From Amblyornis subalaris (taxonomy: Eukaryota > Chordata > Aves > Passeriformes > Ptilonorhynchidae), in assembly GCA_018881555.1 (NCBI GenBank), contig JACAXG010000132.1, forward strand, positions 1,053,710 through 1,117,709: 64,000 nt of DNA, written 5' to 3'. Both the position numbers and the translations under genes were made by a program. Below, piece after piece: positions 1 to 14,455 of this stretch (position 1 is its first letter; every line of letters starts with the position of its first letter). The notes under the pieces are model-generated. The model searched no databases and had not been told where the DNA came from. It worked only from the letters and a program-made list of their open reading frames with translations.

Positions 1-2420
1 TACAGTACTTGAGTGCATGATATGTGTTTAATATTAAACAGTGGATTGGAGGGGTACTAGACAAGTTCACAGAAAAATGGATCCAACACAAACATCAAAC
101 TCACNTTTGTTTGAAAATATGCTAGAGACTGGAAGAAGATTTGAGGGAAATTCCATATCTTTCGTAATCGTTATTCTTCCCCTAGCCTTACTATTCCCTC
201 AGCAGCTGGGTTTGGGCACTGCTGAAGATGGTCTACAAGGATACTAGTTCTCTCACAGCACCGCTGAGTAGCCTAATATGTTTCTGGGTTCTTGGGAAAC
301 AACTTGAGGTTCACCAGGCTCCTCAGTCAGCTTTGTGCCTCAGGAAAAAATATGTAAGGGAATTTCTTGTCTGTGTCTACAAAAAAAGTCTACTGTGATC
401 AGCAAGGTGTAACCATTTCTATATAGTCGTGGTTAGGCAACTGATAAATCCTGCTGAGCTGCAGGTGCCCTGGACCATAAGGTGATGTCATGATACGAGG
501 GGCCCAAAGAGGTTGTGGTCATTCTGAGAGATTTTGCTTATCTCACAGAGCCCCGAAAATCACCTGCTGTCAGAAGTGATTTTTTTAAAGGGNTTATTTT
601 AAAACAAAAGTTAGTTACTGAAATCTTGTTCAGGTCTATCTTAGAAAGACAAAAAAAAAGNAGAAAATCTAATTATGGACCCTTGTTAAGATTTTAAATT
701 ACCTTTCCTTGTGGATATGTGCGGCATAGGGCACTGCTATTTTTCACACCCTTTCTTGTGCCAGCAAGTGGTGTGTGGGAGACTGAAAGGCAGCCAGCCC
801 TGTATCTCCCTCACCCCCCCTCTCCTAATTAGCAGTGGATAACCCTGTCCCAGCCCACCCTCACACCCTGCACTGCCCTAACACGCAGAGCACAGCTATC
901 ATTTCACACAGCCTGCTGATATCTTTGTCAAGTTTTTCTCTAGTGCACCATCTTTGAACCTTTTATTGATATGAGNGAGGTTTTTCAGAGGAGCTGGTGA
1001 ACACCTCTGAGGAATAGTATTTACAGTGAGTTGTGCTGGGATTTTCTCTGATATTGGCTGTTTCTCCTTTCTTAACAAGTAATTTTATTTGATAATTATC
1101 AAGACCTGTACATGCAAAGACGATGCATGCTGCAGTTAGAAAATACTCAAAATCTTACAGGCTTTGCCTTTTTTTTTTCCTACCTTCCTGTAGTACTGGA
1201 ACTATTTCTTGAGGGTTTTTCTGAACAAATGCAATATGAAAATTCTGTAAAACCTAGCCCAAGTACTTCCTAAAACACATCACTATGATTGGGCTTTGTT
1301 TTCCTGTCTGAAATTTCTGGTCAGCCTGAACTATGGCTCAAATTATTCCTATACCAGTGCTCTTAGAAGAATTAGTTTATGTTGCTCGGAAGTTTTTGCA
1401 TCATGGGTGTAATCCCATGGTACTCTTTGAACATGTTTCCTCAGTGACTCCAAGAAGTAAATATGTATGCTGTATGTATTAATGTGTGATGTTTCTCTCC
1501 CTCTTATTTCAAAGGAAGACCTCATTCAGNATGAGAGGAATTATGAGCTGGGTTTCCATGAAAACCCATGTGGCCTCTTTGTATCGCCCTCAATCTTGGA
1601 AATAAAGGAAAATGAATGGGGAAGTCTCTGCTGGCATGGCTGCATCTTGGGAAGCCATAGCTGAGCTATTTTTGCACTGCTGATGCTACTGGAGACACAG
1701 CAACAAGATTTAGTAAGAGGCACAACACTCAACAGGGAATGGATATCGCAACCATCAGTGTGGGCTGAGCTTTAAGGTACCAAAGTTCCCTTTCCTTGGC
1801 ACATCTGGCTATCCTAATGCCATTATCTGCACAGCACTCCTGGGTGGTCAGCAGGTGCTGTTAGTCTTGACAACAAATCCTCTGCTGGGACAACCTTTCC
1901 GTGGAAAAACTCTTCTTCATTGTGAGTGCCAGGAGCCTGGGCAGGCAGTGTAACATGGATGGTAAGGATGAACCAGCCAGAGTGACTGCAGGATGAGAGG
2001 CTTCCCTTGCCTCAGCACATTGTAATTTCCCATGAGTCATTTGGAAGATATTAAGTCACTTAAGCCACCCCAAAAATAACATTTGTTTCTCCTGTTTAAG
2101 CTGTTGACATTTAATTATAGAGGAGAAATGTAAATATCTTTGAAATATCTCTACCTCTGAAAATCTCCTTTAATATCCAGAATTAGCTGCCAGATTTGTC
2201 AAATAATAAATCAAATAGTCACTTCTCTCCAAACAGGAAAGTAGTAACCAATAAATCTCTGAACCAACCAGGCATGAGTACATTGTACTTGGGAAGGATT
2301 ACCTTAAACAGAACATGGCTGGCAAAACCCAGCTCTGTGCTCTGCAAGAGGCTTGCTTTGCCCATTTCTGTACCAAAATAAGTTTTCCTGTGACTTTCCT
2401 GGTCCAGCCCCCATGCCACA
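1..2420. other. Non-coding single-copy DNA
   Basis: No recognisable gene, RNA or transposon is seen here. Open frames are all below about 70 codons and frames on both strands overlap, as expected for chance. The composition is AT-rich, with single undetermined bases every few hundred positions. Short T and C runs occur (about 1170 and 814) but no longer repeat. An old, strongly diverged repeat could be missed by eye. Confidence 0.6.
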
Positions 2421-2467
2421 GGACAATACAGTTGTCAGGACAATACAGTTGTCAGGACAATACAGTT
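2421..2467. repeat. 17-bp tandem repeat, 2.8 copies
   Basis: The unit ggacaatacagttgtca is repeated exactly at 2421-2437 and 2438-2454, followed by a partial third unit at 2455-2467. The copies are identical, so the expansion is recent or recently homogenised. The arms ttgtc and gacaa are inverted across each unit junction, which could form a small hairpin. No function is implied. Confidence 0.95.
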
Positions 2468-5400
2468 CTTCCCACCACTTGAGGAACTCTCACACTGAAC
2501 ACTGCTGAGTGCTTCTGGCTGACAGAGGTTCATTTACAACAGCAATGCAAAGGCACCAGAGCATCGCTGAACTGTGTGGTTTTAAAAACCTGCAGCCCTC
2601 TAACTAAAAATCTGGCCTAAGAACGTTTATGTTTATTGTTATTTGTGACACTCTTTACAAATATTTTAATAATATAATTACTTTTAGATATAGCCCATGA
2701 AACCCCAAACTTTTCAAATTATACAAATAATTGCTTTGTTTTTCTAAGGAAGAACTTGTTTATGGTGCACAAGCTCAGTGGCTCATGTTTTAGTTTCTTC
2801 TTAATTTTTACCTCCATGAGATCCTATTCTGCAAAATGGATTAGATTGCAACCTGTNTGGATTTGTGCCAAATCTAACCCCTCTTCATATACTTCACATC
2901 CGTTGCTTGCTGTAATGCCACAACCTTGGCAGTGATTGTATTACCAAGATAACAAGGTTCTGTCTGCCCCATAACAAATGTAGGCTAGGAAGGTAACATA
3001 ATACCCAGTAATAATTGATCTTTTAAATCCAAACATATTGCTGATAGCAGGGCTCTCTGTTGAATGCTCTTAAGCACTGAGGGAAGTNGGAATCTTCAGG
3101 TTTAATGTTGTCCCTCTTACAGTCTCCTCCATGCAGCTTTGGGAATGTGTCATTTTTCAGAATCAGGCTCATTTTTTAAGTTGTTCAAATAAAAGTATCA
3201 GTATTTTCTTAGGACAGAGTTTTCAGTCTGTGTTTAGGGTTTGTGAAAAAAACCTGATGGCATGAAACAAAAATTTCCACTGACTTCAGAGAATGAATCT
3301 GCATTGATGCAATCATCTTTGATTTTTACATCCACTAAGAAAAAAACCATGCACTTATCAGATTTCTCCCCTCTACATAGCTTTTCTGTGAAAAATCTTG
3401 CCTTTTCTTATATACAAGTTTTATGGATATTCTACCAGTTACAGACACAATCTACAAGAAATAAATCTTCCAGAAGTGTTTTCCACGATGTGCCCGTTTT
3501 TTACTGGTTTAGTCCTTTTCTACTAACAGCATGTGGAAATAGAGNCTAGAATTCATTTGGGGGTGGGGGAAATGGATGCTGGAATTAATATTGTTTATGA
3601 CAATTGATTCAGTGCACAGTATCTATGAAAGAGCAGCAGTTTTGTACCCTGCAGTTGAAACTGGACAATGGAAAGGAAACTTATATTGATATAAACTTCT
3701 GACAAGAGCTGTTGAGATCCAGCTTTCAGTCACCTCTACCATAACACAATCACACTCAGGATGCTACTTTGGCTGCACTGTAGCTTTAGTTAAACACACC
3801 TCTCAGCCTTGCTTTTAGTGACCAAATACTCACAACATCAGGGAAATCACTACCAAGACTGCCCAAAGTTGTCCTTGTCAGTAAGATATCCAACAGCAGG
3901 ACTCTTGGACCTCATGGGCATGGTTCTGTTTGGCAAAGCCAGTAGCCAGATTCCCAGAAGCTTTTGGCACATCACATGCAAAGCTGCTGAGTGCCTGAAA
4001 GGGAGNAAATCTGTGAAAATCTGGCTCCAGCTGGGCAGAGGGACCGAGCTGGAGAATAGCCCTTCCAGGCACATTGAAACTTGTCNTGTTCCTGTCAGGC
4101 ATGGGCATGTTCAGCAGGTAATCAGTGTGTTCTGGCACTGTGGCTGTCAAATCAGCACCTCTCCTGGGCTCTGAAGTGGCACACACACAGGTAAAAAAGC
4201 ATGGCTAGAGAGATACACACGCACAGAAACACTTCTTGCCCCTGACATGTTTTATCAACCCTCTTTCGAGCTTAAGAAAAATTGCCCTTCATTTCTTGCA
4301 GTCCCGACTCTGACACCTCCCAGCTTCCTGCTAAGCTGCACAACTCTCAGCACTAAGTAGTGTTTTTATCACCATCTGACAGTTGTGAGCTCATGGAGAT
4401 AAACACTCCTAACTTGGCTTTCAACTCCAGCTGCCCTCTGCACTTTGCCAANGCTCCTGTAAGTGTGCCAACATGAGCAGCTTCTGCTGGGGACAGAAAA
4501 GAACTGCTCTGCCTTTTCAGGAAGAACCTGTCTATCTGTAGGGAAATACAGAAGTTTGCCAAATATATACAAAGATACATACACACATACTAAAAGGAAA
4601 TTGTGCCTGGCTTGAAGCCAGTTGCTGGTTCTTGTATCTTCTGACTTCNGTCATAGCTCCCATATTTTTTGTTATTTACATTCCTATTTAATTGGGGCTA
4701 GGACACAACTGCTGAAATTACAGATAAACTCATCTATCTAAAGCACTGATTTAAGTTTAGCACTATTTAATCATTGCTTTAAAGTGTTCACAACAATTTG
4801 CTTTTTTAGAATTAAGAATAAGTGTTAGACTGGAGAAATATAGGGTAAGAGTACATTGCCTGTAGGACAGACAGAAGTCCTTTTTTCAAGAAAATGGGAT
4901 AAAATGAAGTAACTTTAAAGAAACTGCTATGGATTAGCTGTGCTGAACAGTCAGAAAACCAATGTCTGAGGGAGGCCACCAGTTCCTGGCAAGCTGACCA
5001 ACCAGAGCTGGAGATTCAGACTCAGCCGAGGACACAGAGGACAGAGGTAGCTGACTCCTATTTCCCTTCATGACAGAACAATCAATAGAAATTATCAGAT
5101 TTCTATCACAATCCTGGAAAGAGAGTATTGATGAAGAAAAATGATTGAGTGTGTAATCTAAAGCTAGTATCAGTTACAACAAGAGTAGTCAAAATGCATC
5201 AACTTTAGTAGATCAGGCCTTCAAGGTTGTTTCTACTGATTGATGTTTCACTGTTTCAGATGTTGCCAAATAGCATAAGCACTAATAAATTCCCAGGAAA
5301 AAAAAANAAGATTGAATGGACAGTGTACCAGACCCTTGTGCATCCTGATCAGTCTCCCCTCAGAACACATAATTGGCTAAAAGTATTTTTGACTTCTCCT

Positions 5401-8400
5401 TGAGACTGCACAAGCATTTTTCATTCCATAGGTCATATCTGAGAGGGCCTCCTGAGAAAATGTGATATTAGCTTTACAGTCTTTTTATAAAAGATTNGGC
5501 TCAAATAGAACAAATACAACCAAGACAGCAGCAACAATACTCTCTATTGCCCTATAAATATTAAGTTCACAACCTAATATGTGTCAATTAGGGGTGATCT
5601 GTGCTGTAGACCAATATACGCTATAACAAACACTGGAAGGAGACCNGTGCCATATTTTAAAACATAACACCCAAAAAGCCATCATACAGCAAAGCCTTAT
5701 AGTATTGTTGAACTAAAATTAATATAAAACCATAATTCAGAGATATATAGATCACATGGTTCACGTGGCACTTCCAGCTAGGACCATGCATCAGCCCTTG
5801 GCCAGTCTGCCTTTGTTGGAGGCTAAACAAACAAGGTGGTAAAAGTTTCAATATCANTGACTAATCACAAGGAGGTACAATTTGGATTTGCTGCTCAGGC
5901 CAGCAGTCCACCAGACCCCATTTCTATGCCTTGCCATTCTTTACTGTATTCCTTTTGGACAAACTATTACCATGTATTTTTGCCTTTGGTCGTCCACTTT
6001 AAAACTAGAAAATATATTGTGTGTTTTTGACAAGCACTTTGAATTCTACTGAGTAAAAATACTAAAACAAGCTACCAAACAAAACAAANCAAAAAACCCA
6101 AAACAACAGAAAACTCTCCTTAAGAGAGTTTGCTGTGATTCATTATCTGACCTCCAAGATGTGAATTACCAGTCACATGAAATAAATGTTACATGGTACC
6201 TTCAGTGTTCAGAGNCAGGTTTTCAGAAAACTCGATTTACTGACTGAAAACAAAACTGAAAGATTTTAATCCCTGATCATAAGAAATGCATAGTTTTTAA
6301 GGGAAAAGGCTCTGCATCTGTTAACAATCCCTACTAGCATCCATGACTCAAGAGGAAGCATTTCGTCTTCTTTTCTGCTATATTTCTCCAATTTTTGAAT
6401 AATGTGACTAGGGTGGAAGTTATTCCACNGAGCAAATTTCAGCCAATAAACTGACAGAGAAGGGAATGAGGCTCTCTACATGACAGTCCCTTCTCCCTGT
6501 GTAATCCCTAGAGAAGCCTANCCATAAATGACCCCTGGTTTCCATTTAAAAGCCTATCATCTCAGTAGGAAAAGTCTTCTAAAGCCTTCTAACTTACGGA
6601 GAAAAAGCTCTGCTAGCTGGCCTAAAGGCAATTTCTTCCTTCTGTTTACCTCTCTGAGAGGCAGCAGCCCAAATACATCACTGTCTAGAAAGCCCTGCTC
6701 ATGAAATGGGGGAAAAAAAAGGAAGAAAAGAAAATGAGAAGAGATTCAGAGCTGAGGCAGAGAGAAAATCAGGGTATTGCATCCTTTGGTGCAAACAGCA
6801 TGTGTGTCAAGAAGTGCACGACTAAGACTTAATCCAAGATCCACTGCATTACAACCTCTCTTATTTTCATGGGGCAAGACCCATGCGACTTTCCCTGGCT
6901 GTATTATTCACTTTACAAAGCTCTTTGACATAAGAGGCATTGNAGGACCCCACGGAAAGCTGGTGATGGGATCAGAGAGTCCTCACCATACCAGCTTTGT
7001 CTCTGACTTTTACTAATTCTTTCAAGCTAACATAACCCATTAAAATGAAGCTCAGTTCCTGCCTGGATCAAACTTACAACATGGGCTAGACCAGCACATT
7101 CACCTGCTTGCAAGGCATTGTGCTCCCTGCACAAGAAAAAAAGGACTGACTTTTCCTCCTCTCTGGAAGATGATCCTCCACAGCAGCTGCAGCCAGCACC
7201 TGCAACACCTCCACAGAGAGCAGCAACCATTTAGGATTCTTAATGGGTGTACATGACATTGTGAGGGATCAAAAGGTCTCAATGAGAAAGTCTCCCTTTC
7301 CATTGACAGCAAAAGTTGTTAAAATGTTATTCAGGAGAGGTCAAGCCCCTGGACAGCTTCCTTCCCTGGGAAATTCAGAAGAATAAAAAAAAGCTCTGTT
7401 TTGTTCTGCTTTTGAGCTCCAAGTGCTTGTGAAGCTTCAGCAGAGGACTGGCTGCAGCCTGGGAAGGTTGCAGTGGCCATTGCCATGGTTGTTGTCTCCA
7501 TCAGCAACCTCCCATGGAGGGAGTTACTATCAGGCAGGCTCACATTGCTGTTACCCATTGACATTACCAAGGAGCTGCTTAAAGACTTTTCCCTTTGGAA
7601 GAATCCTCATCTGTCCGATATGGACTCAGCAATGCTGAGAGAACAAGCTCCACACTTCCCTGAAGATCTCATCCTAATGGCATAGAACCAAAGGGTATCT
7701 TCCCTGATTCAGGTACCCACCTGTGCNCCTCTTCTCTCACCACACCCCTTCACAAGCTCTCACAAAGCCTCTCATTCCCCANCACTGCATTCACTCCTTC
7801 TGGCCTCTTTGTGGGTGGAACCCCAGCTGAGAGCCTCTCTTCCCCACCCCATGCATCAGGCCTTCCTCAGCAGGTTTTTACACCTCCATTAGCACCCCAA
7901 ATAGCCACAGAAACAACCAGCCCAAAACCCTAATGAAGCTCCTTCTTGAGTACCACACTCCATGGCAGGGCTGCAGTTGCATTTCTAGGAAGATGCAGAT
8001 TCCCTTAGGGATGCCCATAGCCCTGTTACTACCTGAAATAGCTCACCTGAAGATAAATGATTTTATAGAATGGCACTCTGACTAATCACTGAAAAAAAAA
8101 AGCCAACAAACAAGCAGTGAGATAGTCTCTGGGCTATCAGTTGTGCTGAAAAAATCCAGGTCAATGGATTTCTAGATTTTTCTATCAAGACAGCCTTGAG
8201 CCCAACATCACTCACACTCAGACCAAGCTCAACGCTGGAAATTGAGACTTGACAGACAAAGTGTCTCAGCAAAGATGCACAGCTTGGAACAAGTCAGATA
8301 ATTTGCAGTAATTGCAGGTGGCTCATGCAGAGCCATGAGAAGAAGNCTCCCTTGAGTCAACTTGCACATAAGTTGGATTTCTTCCAAGAAGATATTTGAT

Positions 8401-11400
8401 NTTTTTTTTTAAATCAGAGCCAAAATAGGAATTAAAAAAAGCTTTTAATCACTNTAAGAATCCCATTTAATCAGACTACTGTCTCAGTTTGTTTCTTTAG
8501 CACTGATGAATTAACCTAATCGCAGTGATTTAGCTAAGAGTTTTGATACTGTAACATTAAAGTTCTTCAGTTAGTTGCCTGCATCCCTGTCTCACAAACC
8601 TTGCTTGCAGAAAAGGGTTGATAAGAGAGGTCTTCAATGCAACTCCCTGACCAAATTAGTGAATTTCCATGTTCAGACACTGCTATTCTTATTTTCCAAA
8701 TGGGCATATTCAAATAATTACTGTGAACTATCCTATGTTACAGGNGATCCTGATTATGCAAACTGAAACCAAGTATACAAATCCAGTGTTTTCTAACTGG
8801 ACTAGGTATTCAAAGGGGAAAGGGAAGTAAGAATGTTAGGTANCTTGAGCCTTTTCCTAGAGTTACATGACTCAGGTCACCATCATATTATCCATTTTTC
8901 CTCCTCCCCAAGGAATTCATTCAGACATTGGTTTCAGAGCTTTTTGGCTAGCTACTTTGAAATGCTCAAGCTAATTAAAATCAACCCACTGCTGAATTTG
9001 GAAAGAAAAACCCCACAGTCACAGGTAAGATGCAAAATTGTTAATGTGAAATCAGATGCAACAATGACATCAGAGCAAGTTTAAACTCACAGCCCAGTGG
9101 AAGCATGGCCAGAGAATTTTTCTGAAACCATATGGTAACTGCCACNAGAACGTCAAGAAATATTGTTCCTAGCCACAGAGCTGTCTGAAGGATGGCAGAT
9201 GGAGGAAACAGTAGATGTGCCAGCATGTCTAATTAGCCGAGAGACTCTTAATTCCTTAGTTGTTTTTTTAAATGCCACTCTGTCAATGTCTGATCCAATG
9301 TCCATGGAAGTGGAGGGGAGCTTTACAACTGGCTCTGNTAGGTGCTGGCCTCAAACCCACACAGTGCATGCAATAAAGTATTTGGCTGCTGGCTGTAGTT
9401 GCAGAGTTGTTTGTGAGACAGAGGCAAGAGAAAGGAATGGATCAAAAGCAAGATGGAGATGGGGCTGCTTCTGGCCATTAACTGCTCAGGGCTTTTCGGT
9501 GGGTCTGTAATTNAGTGGACATTTCCCACTAAGTCCAGGTTTGGAATGTTTTTGTTTGCATGTTTATATCAATAGAAGAACACCCTGAAGGCTGGTTTCC
9601 TTTTCTTTTCCTCTCAGAAAATATTTACTTTTCTCTCCCAGTTAAAACTCTGCTTCTTCTGTTCCCAGTGTTTTCTCATCTCCATCCCATGCTCCTGCAC
9701 ACTGACATGCTCCAAGGCATCAGTGCCAGGGACTCCACTTCCCTAAGTCTGGCTTGTTGTCCCATCAGCTGCCTGGCTGGGTTCAGGTGTTGTACTTCAT
9801 CCGGTGTCAGATCTCCCTGTCATAGGAAAAACACAGGCACAGAGCAGAGAGACAGCCACCCACTCACTGTGTGGGTTCCAAAAGCTCCTCAAGAGCAGAG
9901 TTTCTTCTGTGTAAGGGGATCTATTGCTCTGCAGATTCATGGCACAGCAGAAGGATTCAGGCCAGATGAGCAGAGAGTTCATTTTCCTTTGCTTTGAGAA
10001 GGAGCTGGCAGACTGCAGGAAACCTCTGCTCCGGAGCAACACCGACCTTGTTAATGGTGCCTGCTCATGCTGGGCGGGGACATCCACTTGCTTTATTTAT
10101 CTGCCAAGGGAAGCCAAGTTGATACCTGCTGCCAGGGCAGCCCTCACACAATCCAGTGTGGCCAGTCACATGCTCAGCCCTGCCAGCCTGTACGCAGCAC
10201 CAGCCTGAGCTAATCCATGGAGAGGGGCCAGTGACCGACCAGTGACTTGTGCTCTGATAACATTTCCTNAAACAAACCTCACAGGGGTGCCTCAGGAGAG
10301 GAAGCATTGCCATTTCTACCTCATCCATNTCAAAGTAGAGGTACATGGGTGATTACATCACTCAGATAAGGCAAAAGAGAGTTTAGCACAAGACTTGTAA
10401 TCCAGTCCTAAACATTATCATTCTGCATTTTAGGGCATCTTACTCAGCTTGGAGAGGCACTCCAATAAAATCAGGTCCTGTGGCTGTGAGCCAGCTGGTC
10501 TAGAGATGAGAGGTTTGAATAACTGCTCTTTTTCACTGCTGTGTGCTTGAGCATATCCCAATGTCAGATAAAGGAGGAACACTTCCAGAAAAGAAACCTG
10601 CTTTTGTTCTATCTCCCTTCTGAGGTNTGAAGACTGTGCAAGACTCTCCAGACCTTGATTTGCACTGCACAAGGCAAGACCAGAGTGAATGAACANGGCC
10701 TGAATCTATCACTCAGAGAAAGATGTCATTCAGACTCTGAAAATGTAGTTTTTCTAAGCAAAGGGGAATATAACCCCTACAGAGCAGAGTTAAAACCACA
10801 AAGAGCAGAGGATTTGCTCACACAGATGTACATTGCTGCTCATTCTTATGACAGGCATACAACTAAGTTTGTAGGTGTTTAAACACAATTCCTNCACAAG
10901 AATATGGTCAGGAACTTTTCTTCTAGGCAGCCACACAGTTTTTGGTGGATCTGATATTTTTTTCCCCCCCCAAGGAATATACTTTTTATTTTTATGGACA
11001 TTATTTCCATAGCACACAGGCACATTCACCCATTATCTGATTGGCAACTGTGATGGATGTTATATAGTTCTTCTAANCCACTTACCCCAGTTCATTAGTT
11101 TCCCTTTTAGAGAATTATTGNCTAACATGAAGTTATATCTTTAAACACAGTGAGTTTTGAATTGAAAATCTTACTAAATGCTCTGTTTCAGGCTTGAGTT
11201 TGTTTTATATATCAGTATTAATGTTACATGGGCTGATATAGGACAATTTTATGTTTTGATTTGGTTCATGAGTAACTAGTCAAAACTAAAGATATTTTCC
11301 TTCTCTCTTCATATAAATAAACATAGCCAATTAAACATACCCCCCCAGTGTAACCAAACTCTAAACTCTGAAACAATTTCTCTTTCTGATTTGATAGTCA

Positions 11401-13940
11401 AAATTGTATAGTTTAAGTCTGTACAAAGATTTTGTGTGAAAAAAAAAACATTTCCCAACAATGATTTATAAGTTCTTTTTAAATTAACTTGCTGGTTTTG
11501 CTTGACATTTTCTACTCCACAATTTTAACCACATTCATAATCCACTCAGCATATGGTAAAATCCAAGAAAATTCAGTCAGAGAACCATTAGAGTAAGTGG
11601 AATGAGACACATTGCCTATTTAGCCTTATATATTGCTTGCAGGAATTGCTTTTGCTTCCAGGGAAAGAAGTTTTATTTAGCATGTAGATCTTCAATTATT
11701 AAGTGTAATGACTCAGAAGAAAATGTTGTTATTTTCTGTCCCCTGGAGATAAGTAGCTTATGACTTCAAGCACAATNGTAAATATCCCAAAGCTTGAATT
11801 CCAGATAGCAGCACTATATCTACAGCTTTGCAAGTCAATGCAGAGTTCCTGCATGTTTGGCAAACTCCAGTATTGTGTGCATTGAGATGTGAAGTGATTG
11901 GCAAATACACCCAAGGAAAAAGGAATAAATACATCAAATTATGGAAACATCTCTCTAAAGGTCTGAGAAGACATACTTATTTTCCTTTAGNTGCTAGTTT
12001 GAAGGTAGGTCAGTCATCACCAACAGATATAATCCAAAGGTTGGTTTTGAAGCACTTGACTCAGATGGGATGCAGGATTCAGAGGGATTTTGTTNGTCGT
12101 AGTCCCTGCATTTGTTGCAGCTGTGTATGAGATCAGANCCTGTAGGTCCACAGGAACCCCAGCCTAGAGACCACTCCATGCTACCAGCCACCAAGCCCCC
12201 TAAAAACCCTCCTGAAAAACTGAGACGTTATTGAACTGTAGAGCAGATGGGAAAGATCAGTTTCCTACTGGAAATGAAAAGTACCTTTACTCTTGAGGTT
12301 GAATTCGTCAGCACTAGTACTAAAATTTATGGTTCATTTTCCCCCAAAGTAAGTAGATGGCAAAAATCTTTCTGAAAAAAACCTATCACCCATAATGCAA
12401 GCCAACCTGTCCATAAAAAAAAGTGATTACTGTGAAAAACAAAAGTTTTATCACTATATCCTTGACTTCACACTGCATTACCAAAAATTGATCTGTGCAT
12501 AATTAATAGCTTCCTTTAGCTAATTTGCTTCATCTTGACCTTTGAAAGGATTTATTATCCAGGGAACACCCTCGCATTTCAGATAACTTGCTACAAGCTC
12601 TCCGAAGAACATAATGAAACTCACACCACAATGAAACTGTGTAAGAAACATGTTTAATGTCACATAGAAGAAATGCAATATTTTACTATTAGAAAGTTCC
12701 TTGAGAACCAGCAAAGCAATGAAAATAAGTTATCTGTTGGATGGGAAGACTTCAGATCTTAAAAATATTAAGTAACAGCTCCAGGTATATCACTCAGTTC
12801 CTTTGNCAGCAAAGCAGTGAAATCTCATTCATGAAAGCCAATGAATTATGGAAGTGATCAATGCAATGCAGCCCTGACATGGCAGCTGTTCAGAACATCA
12901 AACTCTATGTACAAAGATACATGAGGTCACCAGTGCTCAACAGTGGGCCATGGGGGAAACTTCCCATTATTTTCCTCAGCAGAGAGACTGGTAATAAACT
13001 TACTGCATGTCAGGAATGTTATATATCTTTCATGCTACTTTGAAAATACTGGTTTGTTATGAAATTTCAATTTACTATTCAACAAATAGCATCTGACTAC
13101 TTTAGAACCAACAACNATAAGCAATAAATCACAGCAGCAGCCAGGATAACAGAATTGTTGAGGAAAGATGGCATCTGTGCTGAGAAGGGACATATTCCCA
13201 GATGCCATGTCCTCAGAAGAGGTTCTGGATCAATATGGAGTGAATGAAGAAAAGCATCACTGCTTATCAGCTTGGATTGGTCACGCATAGAAGCACTGTT
13301 TCAGAAAGCTTGGAGAACAGGTTGTGAAAACAGCNCCATGTTCTGAGGCCTCCTGGAAGCAGAAGCACAGGGAGCATGGTTGACAAAGCAATGCACTGAG
13401 CAGCACTACAGGTTCTGCATGTCCTGGACCACAATTTGCAACTCTTTCAATGTGTTAAGCTCAAATTACCACATAAAGCTTAAAGCCAGAGACTTTGGGG
13501 ATTCTAGCCCAGGCATACCAGTACAGAAACATAGATACAGGCATGCAAACACATCCCTTTAGACAGTTGTATATGAAGACATGCCAACATCTGCCATAAA
13601 AATATAGTGGGATAGCATCCCACTGCTGATTCAAAAACCAGGGCAAGGCACAGGTTGGAAGATCTGCACAGACATAGGAATGACAGCTCTCCAACACAGG
13701 GAGGATATCCTGTTTCACCCTAAGCATAAAAGGCTAGCTAAGAGACAGATGAAGGTCATTGACAACATACAGAGAGGAGGACATGTTGACCACCAAGTGG
13801 TGCTGCTAGTGGAGAAGCATGTCTTGTGACCTGGGCTTAAAGAAAAATTACAGACTGAACAGCTAATTCAGATATGATTAGAATAAAAATTACTATGCAG
13901 GACTGAGTCTGAGTCTGGTCTAGCTGGCAAAAAAACAAAG
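2468..13940. other. Non-coding DNA, no gene recognised
   Basis: Eleven kilobases in which I recognise no exon, RNA gene or clear transposon. Notable local features are an A-rich stretch of the aacaaaac type at about 6075-6110, which may be an old poly(A) remnant, a T run near 8402, a C run near 10970, and a relatively GC-rich interval at about 9660-10250. The longest frame (145 codons, + strand, 9560-9997) lies partly in that GC-richer interval, has a leucine/serine/cysteine-rich translation with no family I know, and overlaps frames on the other strand. I treat it as chance. Confidence 0.55.
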
Positions 13941-14455
13941 ATTCATAGCATCATAGAATGTCCTGAGGTGGAAGGAACCCACAAGGGTCNTAGAGTCCAA
14001 CTCCCAGCCCTNTACNGGACATTCCCAAGAGTCACACCATGTGCCTGAGAGTTTTGTCCAAACACTTCTTGAACTCTGTCAGGCTTGGTGCTGTGATCAC
14101 TTCCCTGGGGACCCCATTCTACTGTCCAACCACCCTCTGAGGAAAGAATCTTTTCCTACCATCCAACCTAAACATGCCTTGACACAGCTTCATGTCCTGT
14201 CACTGGTCACCAGAGAGAAGAGAGCAGTGTCTGGCACTCCACTTTCCCTGATAAGGAAGCTGTAGGATGCTATGAGGCCTCACCCCAGTCTCTTCTTCAG
14301 GCTGAATAAGCCAAGTGACTTCAGCTGCTCCAGGTATGGTTTACTCTCTAGGCCCTTCAAGATCTTCATAGCTCTCCTGTGGAGACCTTCTAACAGCTTT
14401 ATATCTTTCCTATATTGTGGTGCCCAAAACTCACCATAGCCCAACACTCAATCAT
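13941..14455 (-). mobile_element. CR1 LINE fragment, 3' end, minus strand
   Basis: CR1 is the dominant non-LTR retrotransposon of birds, and most copies are 5'-truncated. Read on the minus strand this segment ends, at 13941, with the CR1 tail seen on the plus strand as attcatagcatcatagaatg. It is followed by the usual 3' region (plus-strand landmarks ggtggaaggaaccc, tagagtccaactccc, gtccaaccaccctctgagg). The other end, near 14455, carries the motif seen as ggtgcccaaaactcacc. The element is about 515 bp and therefore strongly 5'-truncated. It has many substitutions and no coding capacity. Three undetermined bases cluster at 13990-14016, as expected when reads from many copies are mixed. The family call is secure; the subfamily is not determined. 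Confidence 0.92.

Noticed and set aside
9560..9997. A 145-codon plus-strand frame in a GC-richer interval.
   Set aside because: GC-richer DNA has fewer chance stops, the translation has no recognisable domain, and long frames also occur on the opposite strand there.
14041..14265. A 74-codon plus-strand frame across the CR1 copy.
   Set aside because: It is antisense to the CR1 3' region and arises from repeat sequence.
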